Shown here in pieces: positions 13,500 to 28,155 of a DNA stretch of 64,000 bases. Position numbers and translations under genes: made by a program. Positions within the stretch are counted from its first letter, which is position 1, and every line of letters begins with the position of its first letter. The DNA comes from Leptoclinus maculatus (lineage: Eukaryota > Chordata > Actinopteri > Perciformes > Stichaeidae): NCBI GenBank assembly GCA_032191485.1, contig JAVDOI010000009.1, forward strand, positions 21,200,843 to 21,264,842, written 5' to 3'. The notes under the pieces were generated by a model. That model did no database searches, had not been told where the DNA came from, and was given only the letters and a program-made list of their open reading frames with translations.

Positions 13500-14937
13500 G
13501 GACTTAAAAAGCCATTCTGAAATAAAACAAATTAAATGGAAATTTGCCATTTCTATGGACGTCCATCCATAGCCGTTTACAGCATTTAGCATTTCTCATG
13601 GAACGAAGGTGACATCATTGTTTGTAGACACTTGTTTTGATGCCAAGGCAGACACACAGTGACTAATGGCATCCCGGCCGGTGCATTGTTTGTGTTTTAC
13701 TTTCCTTCCTTTTGTGTTTCCATCACACTGTCTGGTTCACATTTTTCACCATGTTATTGATTTTCAGAACATTCTTTGAGTGTAACTTTTGTTAATAAGG
13801 ACATGACATTTAAGGATATGCTTTAACCTCCTTCTCTCGTGGCATTGATTGAGTTTTGCTTTGTCATCTTAATGCCGTCTACATGCAGATTCTACGAGAT
13901 CATTTAAGTAGCACAGATATAGATTACTCACCGCAAATGATCTAACGTCTTTAATATCGAATTTGTGTCTGCAAGAGTCTTGTCGAGGTCGACGATAATA
14001 TTAAAACTCTTCTGTTGTGGAAACATCCCGCGATGTACACGGGAGGAAAATGGCAATACGTTCTTCTGATGAGCTCAAATCAATAGTAACGGAGGATGAG
14101 CCTACTAACGTACTGTAGTCCTTTAAGTCCGCTGATATGAACCGACCGGGTCCCAGTCGGTCACTCGGCAGACTAATGACACTTGTTGGGCTTGTGGTGT
14201 TGGACATCATTGCTTTCTGTGGCGTATAGCTCTGACTTGGGTATTTGCAGTCCTACAGTTATTACACTCAGTAATTATATGCACACACCAATGCCTAAAT
14301 TACAGTCGGTGGATAAACCACGGCTAAGTAAGAAAGTAAAGACACTTAACACAGCGAACGCTTTGGCCAGCAAAAACTAGGACAGGAATTTTCAAACTCT
14401 TCGGAAATGATGGTCTCCTGTTTGTTATTCATCTCTTGTGTAAAGATAAAATAGCTCTCGATGTAGAGAAGAGTTGTGGGTAGTGGCATTTTAAGTGAAT
14501 TCCTTCTTAGAAATGATAGGATAACAAGTGTTTGGTCTGTTCACATTCATACCCACGCTTTGTCAATATTGCATTAAGCAGAGAAGAGCTGCCTGAGTAT
14601 TAATGGCAACATGTGGTGCCCCTCTAGTAAACTGTACACTGTGATATGCATGCTGAAAAATGCATGAGCTGCTAATGATCTATCTCCGGCTTTAGAGAGG
14701 GGCTGCCCATTTAGTGATTTAAAAGCTTAAAAGGCCTGAACAGATAGTGAGAGTCACTTGGAGGTGTAGAGCCTGGCGGGGTTCCTTCAAGTGTGCAGCC
14801 ATAACATTACACCACGGCCACAGCTGCTGTGTCGCCGCTGATCTGTCCCCAAGAAACATGATCCTGTTTATAATCTGACCATCATTTGGACGGCGACTGC
14901 CTGCGACGCCAGACCCATGATTTACCCCCATGCATGC

Positions 14938-14940
<3 letters not shown>

Positions 14941-14972
<32 letters not shown>
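14941..14972. repeat. (TG)n microsatellite
   Basis: Uninterrupted TG run in the long 5' region. A shorter tract is at 16661-16680. Confidence 0.97.
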
Positions 14973-14976
<4 letters not shown>

Positions 14977-17900
14977 TCGGAGATAGATTTACGAGTGCGC
15001 TCTGGATGAGGGTGAGGTCTTCAGGGGCTGAAAGTATCCCACGGTGCATGGCTTGATGTAGTACCACAAGTAATAATGTTTCCTCCTGACCAACGTTAAC
15101 CGTGTCTCACATGGTGCCAACGAAGTAGTTGTAGCTATATGTGGGTTGACGAGGATGAATTCATATTTGTAACTTGCGTCTCTAGGGATTATACAAAGAA
15201 GACCAATTTGTTTTAGATGCTTTAGAAACAGCTGGTCTTAAAAATCTTCATTTGAATAAATATGTTTCCAGCCAAATCAAATGAGATTTACAGATCGTTA
15301 CAATCCCTCCTCGGCATTGTGGCGGTTGGTTTATCGCTACCTACAGTCTATGGGCATATCTATGGGTTACACTCGTTGTCTTTTTGATTCTTCACACTTC
15401 ATTTTGTTTGTTCGCCCTCTGACGTTTCGGGGACTAATGCAGCGAACAGCGCAGAGAGTATAAACGCCTCTGTACATACTCGGAGCTGGCGCCAAGCGCG
15501 AGTATAAACAAGTATTAAGTATTAACTTTGTCTGTTTGTTTTTTTAGATCTGTTTGTGTTAATGGTAACTTAATTTTGCCAATAATCATAGCATTCTAAA
15601 TGTGAACCAACCAATGCTCCTCAAGGTATTGTGTCAGCATGGAGACAAAGTAAGGAAAGTGATAACCTTGACGTACATTACAGGCCCTTTAATGTTCTAT
15701 TCATAGCCTGACTTACACTGGACTTTTGAGGCCAAAGCTGATAAAGATATTTGCGAGTTTAAAGAAATCGGATAACAATATATCTGCCCAAGCCTAACGG
15801 ATACCGCCCAAGCCTAGTGTGGATGCCTTTTTAACATTTCCAGCATGGTCAGATACGTGTCAATGTTACGCCATGCATCTTAGTGCCATTCATCACCAGA
15901 GCCAACTGCTGAGGCAGTTTACACATTCATGTCAGAATAAACATGCATACCCATCTCCAAAATAGCCTCAATTATCAGGACTTTACCTGTCAATGTGAAG
16001 CCCGGAGTTGTCATAGTGTTGAAGCAAAAAGCATAATTTATTAATGCATTGTCGGTTTTTTTTCATACCCAGAGCAGGTGACAGGATTCAACAGGAGTTC
16101 AGTGCTTTCATCATCACACAGACTTTACGTCTTGGGAAGGTCACTACTCGCAGATAGGCGAACACAATCTCTGTTTACAAATCCAGACATAGACTTCATG
16201 TTCTGTCGTGTCACATCATTTGTACAGATTTACTGAAGGAGACACAGCCAAAACAGCTGTTTATTTTACTGTTCAACGTGGAAGCTGAAGACATAGATTT
16301 AAAGAAAGGGCATTCTGATTGATTTGAATGGCAAACTCTGCTTGTACTTCTAGTTGTACTTTAAATGTACATTGTATGCTTGGATTAATACTCCAGGCAT
16401 GGAATTAGGTGTATGCTCTGCTCTATCTGAACATATTGTTGTACAGTATTAGCAGCTGCCAGATTAACGGTGGTGGTTTGTAATGGACAAGAATATTCCA
16501 AGGAAAAGTCATGTGACAACACAGACGCTCTCTTCCCAGGATTAAAACCACTAGGTGCATGTATCATCAGTAAAGAGTTCTGGAGCCTCCAGCTCCTGTA
16601 CATCACATTCCCAAAACCTCACAACAATATCTACGTGTGTGTGTGAGTCAAGGTTAACCGTGTGTGTGTGTGTGTGTGTGCGTGTGTCGGTTATTTACAT
16701 ACCAGACATGTGTGATCCCTACCGCAGCCACTGCAGGCTGTCACTTGCAGTATCCGTCATGCACACTAAGTCCCGTGATGACACACATGCGCATGCATTC
16801 AAGCAGCGATGCACCGGTCTGTTTTTGCGCCTTTGGCTTTTGATGTGCGCCCTCCTCTTCATATCAATCACGCACCCTAACAGTTCCAAGAAACAAGAAG
16901 TCTCCATATAGCAAGAGACAGGCATCACACAGAGGTACAGTTAAGTAAACATGGCATTCTATATCTATCATTTCCATCGTTTATGTTTCATCTTTGCGCT
17001 GTGAAACAAGTCTCTCAGCTGGAAGAAGTTATGTTCCCACATTTGGATTCCATGGCTGTATGTAGGCTTTTGGCTTAAACATCTTTGTGAACATGACAGG
17101 CAGTACGTGTTGATTTAATTCAAACGTTTACTTTTTTTGTACAGTGCTGCGTTAGTAAATCAAGTTAACTAGAGAATAAAGCTCCTCTTGAAAACACTTA
17201 GTAGACATATACGTGTACATTGTACCCGTCCAATATTTGTTGTCTTGTTTTTAAAGCAGTTAATCAAAAATAATTCTGTTATCCTTCTGAGGCGTTCCTA
17301 AACATCTGGATCCGTATCTGTTGGTGCCACAGTATCCATGGCTTTTCTAACCCTCCTGTTCTATTCAGGGTGCTAGGGGCCTGACTTTGGCAGCTCCTTT
17401 TGTTGACAATCACATGTCTATGTCCGCCTCAGCCTGATAATCAGACCGAATTGCCATTTCCGCTCACTGCATATGAATCGGTGAACGAATGTGGACGGTT
17501 GTTCTGAGGTCTCGTTGACACTTTAATTTGCCTGGAAAATTCAGAAGTGCAGTTAACGGTCACCAGGAAGTCTGCACTCTAGCCTTTAGCCTTTAGACCA
17601 GCTTTTTCTCAACGTTGTAAAAATGAGATGTGTGAAAGCTCAGTAAAAATGGAGCCCACACAGCGTTCCCTATTCCTCAACATCATTAATCTCTCCAGAC
17701 CTTTTCCCGCACAGAGATTTTTGGCTCTTTTAAGTCGTGTGATTTGAATCAAAGTGACCTAGCGGGCAGTGAGTGGGAAAATGGCAGATTTCCAAAATAA
17801 ATGCTTATATTTGGGATTTGATTCAAAAGAGTTCATGCGACATGAAATGAGATCGCCTCCTGTAATCGCAGCAACTGAATTATTTATTGTAGCAGTCTCA

Positions 17901-18027
17901 GGAAGATTATTTAGTAACTGTAAATCACTGGAACAATCCTAGATCCCTAGGTTTTAAACAGTCAACTAGCTGTTTAACAAGACGTTTATTGTATTTCTGA
18001 AACACTTTTTGATTTTTTGTTTTACAG

Positions 18028-18083
18028 GAAAGTGTGTCCCCCTGCAGTAGATCAGTAAGAAGTGCTCTTCAATATGAATACAG
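18028..18083 (+). CDS. sorbs2: sorbs2 coding exon 1 (start codon; 5'UTR 18028-18073)
   Basis: Acceptor TTTTACAG ends at 18027 and donor GTATTT begins at 18084. The ATG at 18074 encodes MNT plus one base, continuing to DSGG in exon 2 exactly as in mammalian nArgBP2. The context before the ATG (TTCAAT) is not a strong Kozak. The 46 bases before the ATG are 5'UTR, so at least one upstream non-coding exon must exist. A CA repeat starts 13 bases after the donor. Confidence 0.85.
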
Positions 18084-18095
18084 GTATTTAAGTAT

Positions 18096-18138
<43 letters not shown>

Positions 18139-21100
18139 AGGCACTGTTTAAAATTGTTGTCCATTATTTTTGTTTGGCAAAGCCGAATAATATTTTAATT
18201 TTTTGCAATACAAATTGTATTTCTTGTATTACAAATGAACTGAACATAAAACTATTAATTTAACTTGATTCTTTACATAAACATCAATATGTTTCCACAT
18301 TTATAAAAGCTGCCGTTCTGATCCCGACCCCGTGTCACCGCTTTGGTGATTTTCTATTTCAGGCCGTGTTTATTGTGACTGAAAGCACCAAATAAGTCAC
18401 TCTGTTGCTTTTTAACCACCGTGACGTATTCCTCCCTCAATACATTCCCAAAGCTTCGTCCTGAACTTGGCGGTCGCCCCCGAGCTAAAGTGTGTATTGC
18501 AGCTGGAGAATCAATGAGTGATCGCCACACACCACCGCTCTGTGGCTGCACTCATCTGAGTTGTTTTGCCTGTATTTACAATAGAGAAGATTAACAAAAA
18601 TATGTGCTGAAAGACGACCAATAAAGCCACCAGAGTTAGACCAGAGTTGAAACCACCTGTATTGGCCAGTAGCTTCAGTTGTAAAGTCATCTAAGCGTTT
18701 GCTTCAAACTTCTACAATTACAAATTATTTGAAATTCTGCTGCACAGGCTCTTTAAACGCATGTGCTTTTGCCTCCACCTGTTTGCGTTTTTTTGTTTCT
18801 GCCTGGACGCATTGGTGTGTGCATTGGTGTCTTCGCGTCCGTGCATGTTGCATGTGTGCTGCTGCTGCTTCTGCCTCTGTGATCACCTGCCTTGGCTGTG
18901 ATTTCTCAGATAGCGGAGGATGCTCTCGCAAAAGCTCGGCCTTGTCACTCATGCTCTCTCCCATGAAGAGGGTCCAGAGCTCACCAAATCTAGGCTCAGG
19001 TACTAACTAACACTCACGCAAAACACACAACAAATTAACCCGTTTGAATGGGAAGACTTATATAGAAGTAGCCACTTCAGGTATTGAATTGATTAAACGC
19101 TCAAAGCATGAGGTACGTCTTTAAAAGGTGGCTCGTTGTTTTGTCATGTTTGGCCTTCATCACCCCTGATATGGCTCGAGCATACGGCTATGGCTGCCTC
19201 TGTATGCTTAAGCAATGTTTGGACTGCAGGATGCTATTTATTTTTTTCCAAATCAGTTTGTTGCATAATCCTTTCATTTTCTTTTGTTGAGTCTCTCCCA
19301 TCCTGGGCTTGTTTTTGCTTCCTAAATCAGTCATAACGTATACTGTACCTACCTGTCGTTGAAGCTTCCTTCCTTTCTAAAAGCTCTCATGTGTCATGCT
19401 CTCACACGGCTCCATCTCCCCCTCTTTATGGGTAGTTTACTCTTCTCTTCCTGTTGTCTAAGGTTTTTTTTTTTTATCTACTACTCGTTCTCCTCGGTCG
19501 ACATTGACTTAGGTTAGAGCTCCGTTGACCCTGGGCTCCTGGAGAACGTGGATATGTTCTTTGATGGGCTTGTGTGTCGACTAGAACGGCACCATTCTGC
19601 TTAATTGTTCCTGATCAGTGGTTCGGCAAACTTACTGTAGATCTGCTGAATGCAGAAGCCCCTTCCTCCTGTTGCCTATTTCTTGTCACACATGATTTGA
19701 AATGACAGGTGAAGATGAATAACTGAAGAGAGTTTTAGTTTTTTTACGTAGCAGGGGGAAGAGCGTAACTTTAAGTGTCTTCTCAGCTTCCAGAGGCTAC
19801 AGCTGGTCGTCCCCAGCTATTCCTTTACTCTGCTGAAAGAGCAGCGTTTGTGTCTGGACCTTGTCAGCATCTAGGTTAACGGCTGCACCAAAGTCTGCAT
19901 TCTAGCATCGTCAGCCTTCTTTTTAACAAGAGCAGGGCGCTGTCTGAAAACCCGATGAGCGGTCGTCCGATATGGAATGTTTAGGAGCATGGTGGAAGCG
20001 ATCAAACCGCCGTGAAGCTACTAGAGCGTTATTGTGCAGGCGTCAGCCTCTGAGGGACCCTCGGCCTCGGCAGGGGTGTACAGTATACTCAGCATTGCCG
20101 TTTAGCATACTGTTACACTTGGAGTTCACACTCCAAAACGCTGGTCCCTAGAAAAACAGAAAGTATGCTCTGGGATGGTTCCAACTACAGACGAGGGGAT
20201 AATGGAGGTTAAGGAGCCAGTTCTGTTTTTGTTCCAGCTTGAGCCATCTCCACGGGTAAAACTAGTTTATATTGCTGTGAGCTTAGCTAACATAACCAGC
20301 CGTGTGGAATCAATCGACAGAGACGCTCATAATCAGAATAATTACCAAGTGGTGAGTGCACAACCCATAGAGCCACAATGGCCACACTGATTGGAAATAT
20401 GCCAGGGTGAAATAAACCGTATTAGCGTACTACCCTTTTAAAGCGTGGCTCCATGCACACAGTGGTCATTCTGCTGTGTGGATTTTAATCTTTGTGTTCA
20501 ATAATGGGGCTGACATTAGTGTGCTCTGGAGGATTGTTTCCTTTATTGGACTTGGGAGTGAAGTGGTCTATCGAGTGTCGATGTGCATGAAATGCCTTAA
20601 GCTCTTTTCTCCTCTCCTTGTTTTCACTGTACACAGTCTGTAGTCCTTTCTGTAATAGAGACAGAATCTGATCGAATATTTGCACCCACTGCACATAAAG
20701 AGCGGCCTTCTGACGAAAGCCCACTCTCGTACAAAGAATCTATTGATATATCTTTAATGTCCTAACCAATAGTTTGCCTGCGAATTTGTTTAGTTTTCAT
20801 TTTTCCGTCTTCAAAAGTTCAGTTTGTGTCTTTTCAGAGCTTTGTCTACTCCCTTACCCCGTTTTGTGACATGAAGACTTTAGCTGTAACCCTATGCAGT
20901 AGTATTGTCGTCTTTGGTAGGGATGAAAGTGACCACTCGTTCACTCATGTCACTTATTGCTGCTGTTGTCTTCTCTGTTCCCCAGGGAGTGATTCTCACT
21001 CATCAGACTTGGGTAAGTCTCTGTTCCTTGTGTTCAATTGGAGGTGAGACTCTTTGGAGGAAATTCAATTTAAAAAAAAAAAAAGCTGTGAAAGAACCCA

Positions 21101-24100
21101 TTGGAGACCAGAGAACTCAATCAAAACACTGCAGTGATGTGATGTTAATATTATCAACTCCATTTTCAGATTCTTGGCGGTCACGCAGCGCAACAGATGA
21201 CTTTAGGAATGGAGACGCCGGCAGCTCATCTCTTGCTGCCAAAGGCTTCCGCAGTGTCAGACCCAACCTGCAGGAGAAAAAGTCCCCGACACAGGTAAAA
21301 TGTCTCGCACATCACTCTGACACATGTTGGCATTAAAGCTGTTATAGTTGAATCAAAACAGTGAATCAGTGTGAAAAGTGTATTCTAGTGTAATTCACAC
21401 AGAACCATGCAGCATTTCCTAGTATGTATTTGGAACAACTTGATGATTTGTATCAAGCTTTGCACTGATTACTTTTTCTTTGTTGTTGTTTGAACTTACG
21501 TTGGTTGTTGCTTTCTAATTGGCCAATAAGGATATCACTCATGTGCCATTGCCACCGCCCAGAAGAGAGAGTTTCTACCTCTCACCCACGGGCACTAATC
21601 CACCAGACTACAGCTCCCTTGTTGCCCTGGCTAATGATTTTACCCCTGGGACGCTAACACTCACGCAGAATGAGAAAGCAGTTTTGAAAGAGTCCTACAC
21701 TATTAGTAGCACCTCCTCTTACTCTTACTCTGAGACCAACGCAAACTCAGTCCACCAGTCCACTCTCCCGGATGACAGTAGCAGCGGTAGTGCATCTGCC
21801 ACCACTAATTTACAGGCCCAGGAGCGTAAGGTGTCTTCCCTCAAACTAACCCCTCTCACCATCCCCGACCCCCCGGCTCACCGCAACTCCTACCTTCCCC
21901 CCCAACCTGAGACCCAGACCACAGGTTCCCCTCCACCTACTTCCCCGCCTCCACAAAGGGGTCCCACTCCGTCTCAACCCCCGACACAGGCGGCCACGCT
22001 CTCTGTTCGCCTGGGCCCGGAGGATCTCAAACATCCGGAGGGTCGGCCTTCAAACAACACAGCGGAGCTCAAGGTCCCAGATCGAGCCCCAGATCAAACC
22101 CCGAGCCCGGCTCCAGCCCAGGTGGAGATAACGACGGCTCCTCCTGCAGTCCCACCAAGACCTTCTCCTGCAAAGCTGTTGGTACATAACTGACTACATA
22201 ATGTAACAAACGCAGTGATTGTGTCCATTTTAAGGCCACTTAAATACGACATTGCTGGGTTTTTGTCTCGGTGACCTCAAGAGTGATAAAAAGGGTAACA
22301 CACTGGCTGCGTCACCTCAACGTGCCATGCAAACTGACAAAGTAGTCAACATACAGTAGCCGGGATGTGCCAAATTCAGAGGCTAAATGTGATATAACTG
22401 CTGTTTTTCTCGTGTCGTGACGCATTCGAACACTGGGTCGTATGACAGCGGTGTTCCATGAAGCCACTAGTGTTTGGCCTCATTTAGAAAACAAGCACTG
22501 CACGTCATACAGTGTGCTGCTCGTGTGTGTTGCCCTTTAGTTCGTTAGGCTTGGTGCTGCCATCTGACCAACTGAACTCATTTTTGGTTCTACATAATGT
22601 GTGAACTCATACTGTTTGTGTGATAACCAACTATTTAATTTCTTTCAAACCACTGTTACTGTCTGTATACTGTATTTGCTGCCTTCCACAGAGTTTTGAA
22701 CTAACAGACCCTCTTTCGATTCACAGCATTAATCCCATTTCATAGGAAGATGCTGCTGCCTGGGGACACTTCCGTGTGGTTTCACAGCAGCATTTCACCT
22801 TCTGTTAGGCTCACGTGTTGCTTCCACATCGTGGCAAATGAGTGACATCACTAAGCGCCTCTACTCCTTTCCTCCTTTTCCAATCACATCCCTCTCTCCC
22901 CCCCTCCCCCCTCCCCCTCTCAACACCAGGGGCCTCCCTCCCCTGACCCGACAGCACCGCACTCCCCCTATCGCTGCCACAGCTCAGAGTCACTCGACTA
23001 CCTGTCGGGCCTAATGCCCAAGGCTCTATCGCCCACCCCGTATGCTCCTAGTGGAGCTGGTGTGGCCAGCAGGCCGGGCCTTCCCACAATAAGCAGTACG
23101 AGCATCGGGGGCTGCGTGTCGTCCTCGGCCTCCCCCGTGACGGTGTCAGCTCTCAGCCACTACTCGTCGTCCACGGCGGGTCTGCTGGACGAGCTGCAGA
23201 TCTGTAGCCTGGACTCACCTGGCTCCTCACCCACGCCATCGCCCACCCTCAGCCATGTCTCTGCCTACACATCCACTGGTGGCCCTGATGATGCGCTAAC
23301 AACCTTTGCGGCCTCCACTGCTGCAGCAGCCTCTGTCACTAACGTAATTATCCCAACAAGTCATTGCTATAACACACAAATGGTACCCTACCTCCCCGCA
23401 CTCATTTTGGATGGCTAAACCAAACCTTCACAAAATGTGTTTTCACTGCCGTCTTTTTACCTTTCACTAACCTTCAACTACAACCTAATGACCCCTTATT
23501 GTATTAATGTGTCTCTGCTCATTAGATCACTATGTCTTTGTGCTTGTCTATGTTTTTCTGTTATGCCTTTTTTTGCTATCGGATGCAATTGTACCGTCTC
23601 TTAAGGCCCCGTTCATATCAAAGATTCATGACGAGACGAAACCGTTTTTCAGAAAGGTTGTAGCCGGGTGAAGTCGGAAGCTGTTGGCTGCAGGTTGTTG
23701 GCATCATGAAAGACTTAACTTGTCCAGGGAGCAGTGGAGGGTTTTATGATGTAACATCCATGAGGACTGTAGATACGTTTCCTGTCGGCTCATTCTTTTT
23801 CTGTGGGAACAGATGTAAGGGAAAGAGTGGTACTCCCAAGCACCAAACAAGGAAGAAGTTAGAAGTAGGACTAACACCGTTTCATAGTGAGGGACATAGT
23901 GTGAGCAGCATGTTAGCAGATTAGCAGCTTCAGTGTCTACCCCAGGTTGCATCCTCTGCTTTTGACGGCCAAAGGAAAAGATGAAAATGGCCAAAATGCC
24001 AAAAAACATGTTTGGTAACGCTCAGAGCCCAATTCAAAATCACTGTAGTATTGTGGGAAAAACCCAAGAAAACTGAATTGAACACAGAATAAAAGACAAG

Positions 24101-26515
24101 CCATTACTTTTGCGATTGTTTAAATTAAATTAGAAGTGTATTCCATACACTGGCATACATTGTGTGTTGCTTTAATGTAAGTGTCACTTTTAAATTGCTG
24201 CCCTAGCAGCATCTTTGATAGCCATTGGTTTTGGAGCTCTCATGAATCTTTGATCGAAACACACTTGCCTTGAAATTAAAACGCTGTGTTTTTACCCTCT
24301 TGTCCGATGAAATGATATGTTCCCGTGTTGAATGGGAGAGCGTTTTTTTCGGAGGAGCCTCCCATTGTGTCTATTGTCTTGTTTGTCACAACTAATGTAT
24401 TATGAAATGTACGTGAATCCGAAAGACATGCGTTTGCTTACGTCACTGTTTTAATCTCTTCTGTCTGTTTTTGAAGTGAAGTGATTCAATAAGTGTCCCT
24501 TCCCCTCACTAACTGTTCTTACGTCACACAGTCACTTCAGATTCAGCAGCTCCTGAATCACATCAGCACCAACATCTGTCTACATGTACATTCATTTCCA
24601 CAATAGGCTCCTCTACCTCTTTAAATGTACATATTTATAGCAACATGATGACTGATAATGGATTTATTTATCAATTCTTTTGTTTTGCTACTTGTTTTTA
24701 TACTCGTACTCTAATGTTGGAGGCTAGAGCGGCAAAATTCCCTAAAATCAAAGGACATGTGCACGTTATTGCTGCCGTTTGTGATTGGTAGTGACTGATT
24801 TTCTCTGTTTTCTGGCTTGTGGGTCGCTCTTAGGGCCAGGTCCTCTCTCACGCTATGAATGGAAGTGCTCCACAGAGGCCCCTCTCTCCTCTATCCTATC
24901 CTCCTCCCCCCACCTCACTCCACACTGGGCTCCAGAGACAGAGCCGGAGTTCAGGTGAGTCGTGATCTTTTACCCCTTTTTATTTGAGCCGAGGACACTT
25001 TATGTTTGATGAGCAGTTCTTCGACAGGAAGACCATGCCAAAGAAAGGGGGCCCAACATCTACTGATGTGTCATTTTGAATTAGTCAGGAGATCGTCATT
25101 TTTTAGATTGTGAAGCCCCAGGAGGTATATGACAAGTGATTAGAGGTGATAAGTACGATGGTGCAAGTTCGTGTAATGTAGTCAAAAGTTGGATATTGAA
25201 GTCTGATTCAGCATGTACAGGGAGGCAATGAAATAAGAACATTTTCTAGTTTTGGTGAATACCCTAGCAGCAGTATTTTGTCCAAGTTGTAGTTTGTTAA
25301 TAGTTGATTTAGGTAAACTAGAGAATAGTGTATTCCAGTGATTTAACCGAGATGAGTGTTTCAGCATCAGCCGTGGAAAGAATGGTACGAATCTTGTCAG
25401 TGTTTCTTAAGTGGAAAAATGCAGTCTTACTAATATTGTTAATATGTTCCTCAAAGGATTATTGAGATCAAACGGGACACAGACATCTCTTACATAAAAG
25501 CTTTGTGAAATTGTGGAACCAGCTGTGTTTAGAGATTTATTTCTGATCTGCGTTAGACTGTGAATTATCATTCCAGTTGTTTTAGCATGTGAAAAAAGGA
25601 AGTTTGATGACATCCATTATTTTATGTTTTATTTGCATTTTTCCAGTTTCACCAGCGGACGCATGATTAGTGAGCTCATTGTGCTTTGTTGGTGAAGTAC
25701 AAGTACTTGACATGTTTCACAACCTATTTAATTCACAACCAAAAAATCAATAACCCGTCATTGGTTATATATTATACTAATGTAGCCTGATGTGAAATTA
25801 TTATTATTATTATTATTATTATAAGTGCTAAAAACTTCAAGAATGGGTAAATCTTTTAAGAAGCCATTAAGGGATATTTGTGAATTCATCTTCTCATTAT
25901 TGCCCATATAGTGAATAGTTAATGGTACATGTATTTGTTAAAAGCCCAGGATATGATATGTGGAGACCTATTAGTAGAAGAAGTCATTCAGTTGTGGTGC
26001 ACAGTATCACATGGAGACACAGGCCGGTTGTTCTGGTACTGCTCCCATCTTGAGATGTACAAAAGAGAAGTTCATCTTAGGACGAGTCCGTGTTGACTTG
26101 TTCATTCCTTGTTTGATTTCTGTGCGATTATTAGTCGGCTGACATTCTCTTCTCTCTCCATATTCAGAGGGCAGCGAGTCACTGACCAGAGAGTCTGTGG
26201 TGCTGGGCCACACCAGCGTCAGCAGCACGGTGCCCATTGCTCGCTTCTCAGAAGAGGAGAAGAGGGTGTCCGTTATCAAAGCCCCTCATTACGAAGGCAT
26301 CGGCCCCGTGGACGACTCTGGCATCCCTATTGCCATCCGCACGGTGAGGTCAAACATGCAAAGAGCTACTAAACACGTTGGTATGCAGCAGACCGACTCA
26401 GCTAGGTGCTGTATGGCGTTGCACAGGAGAGTCTTTTGACCTATTTCTGTTGTCTTGATCAGGTTCACAAGAGTGGATTACTTTCAGCTGTCAGCAGCTT
26501 TTGACCCCATATTAA

Positions 26516-26584
<69 letters not shown>

Positions 26585-28081
26585 CTCTCCCTCTGCGTGC
26601 CTGTTTTACAGATGAGCTCAGACAAGGTCTTTGCTCTAGCACTGCAACGTCCTCGCTGCTTTCTTGTTAAGGCTTTTTCGTGTATTTAACACTCCACTCG
26701 GTTATCCATTTTCTCGAAGAGTGGCATTTAATAGCGGACATGTTCGACCGCAGAATGAGCGAGCCAGAGAAAGTTAACGGGGAGAATGAGAGATGGGCAA
26801 TAAAAGCAAAGAGGAAAAAGCTGGAACAAAAAAAAAGAAAAACAGATGCTCCTTGTTGTCGAGCAGACACACATTTTTGCGGGCACTTTATTTGGTAGCC
26901 ATGGAGAGTGAAGTGGTAATTGGTCCGTCTCCCGGGCGTGCCAATGCTACATGCTCTGTCACATTCACTCCTTCACTGTGGAGCCAAACGGCCAGAGTCC
27001 AGACACGGTGTTTAGCGCTGCTGAATAAAGGGGGGGATTAAGGCTGCCATTTGATAGCTCTTTTTTGAAGTGGCTGTTGGATCTATACTGTTTACACAAA
27101 GACACGCATACCAGGGTTTCTCCAGGCACAGCACCAGGAGCTCCCACTTTTGGTTTTGTAGCAACATGGCTTCTGTATCCTCGATGCTGCCAAACCAAAC
27201 CTGCTGACATTGATTAAAAACCCAAACAAACTGTCATGGGTAGTTTATCAAGTTGTTCTTCGCCAACCGACTTCCAAACGTACTGCTTGCTATGATGTCA
27301 TTCTGTTGGCTTCTGCAGCCCACAAGCTAAAAGTCAAGTGCGGTTTCATGCGATGGGTAAGCTTGTCGCATTTAATCGGAGAGATTTGTTCATACGTCCC
27401 AGAGTTCAATGTGACTCTTTATCGTGAACAAAGAAACAGGAGATTTAGTCATCCTCAAACTGTATGGAGAGTGTCTCATACAATACATCTTCATGAATAA
27501 TGTATTCATGTCTCAGCACGAGTTAAATTCTCGGTGAGTGAAATATGGATCTCTAGAAAGGCTGAGAGTGTGTTTTTGCTCTCTCTGCTCAGTAAGTACT
27601 CTTCCTACCTTCTAACTTCAGCTATCGCGTTGATGGTGCATTTCACGGCACATAAATCTTTGTGACTGTTTCTCTCTCTCCACAGACGGTGGATAGGCCT
27701 AAGGATTGGTACAAAACTATGTTCAAACAGATCCACAAGGTTCACAAAGCAGGTACGTCTGTGCTGTATCACACTGAAAGGCAGAAATGTCCCATTATGT
27801 GTTGTGATTTGACCATCGGACATTGGAAATTGGCCAAGCATGCATGTTGTGTACCCGTATGTGTGTATGTGTGTGTGTGCATGTCGGTTCGTATTAAACC
27901 AAAAGGCCCAGAGAACTTCAGAGCCAGAACTCATTACATGAGAGCAAGAGGAGGAATTGAGAGAAACCTCTAATGGACACCGAGCTGTCCTGGGAAATCT
28001 GTTCTAATTGTACGGGCTTTGACAGTATCACACACAGTTCAGAGCTTTGTTTGTTCTAAACTGCTCAGGCTTCTTCTACTG

Positions 28082-28155
<74 letters not shown>

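Larger units (their letters stand above)
2071..18027 (+). other. Long 5' region, probable first intron of sorbs2
   Basis: About 16 kb without any exon I can support. If the CpG-rich block is the promoter, this is intron 1. It holds TG/CA microsatellites (3085-3113, 3393-3445, 6874-6905, 13419-13498, 14941-14972, 16661-16680), a C run at 13099-13116, and blocks such as 10130-10560 and 14560-14720 that look like conserved non-coding sequence: balanced composition, no simple repeats, AT-rich homeobox-like cores. Alternative first exons of sorbs2 may hide here; I found none with a convincing start plus donor. Confidence 0.5.
24955..26167 (+). other. sorbs2 intron with antisense LINE fragment and ATT repeat
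   Basis: Contains a decayed non-LTR retrotransposon piece on the - strand (about 25180-25620) and an (ATT)n run (25798-25822). No other feature seen. Confidence 0.8.

Noticed and set aside
13317..13592. Overlapping frames on both strands across the CA repeat (poly Thr-His or Cys-Val)
   Set aside because: Pure products of the dinucleotide repeat; no conserved flanks.
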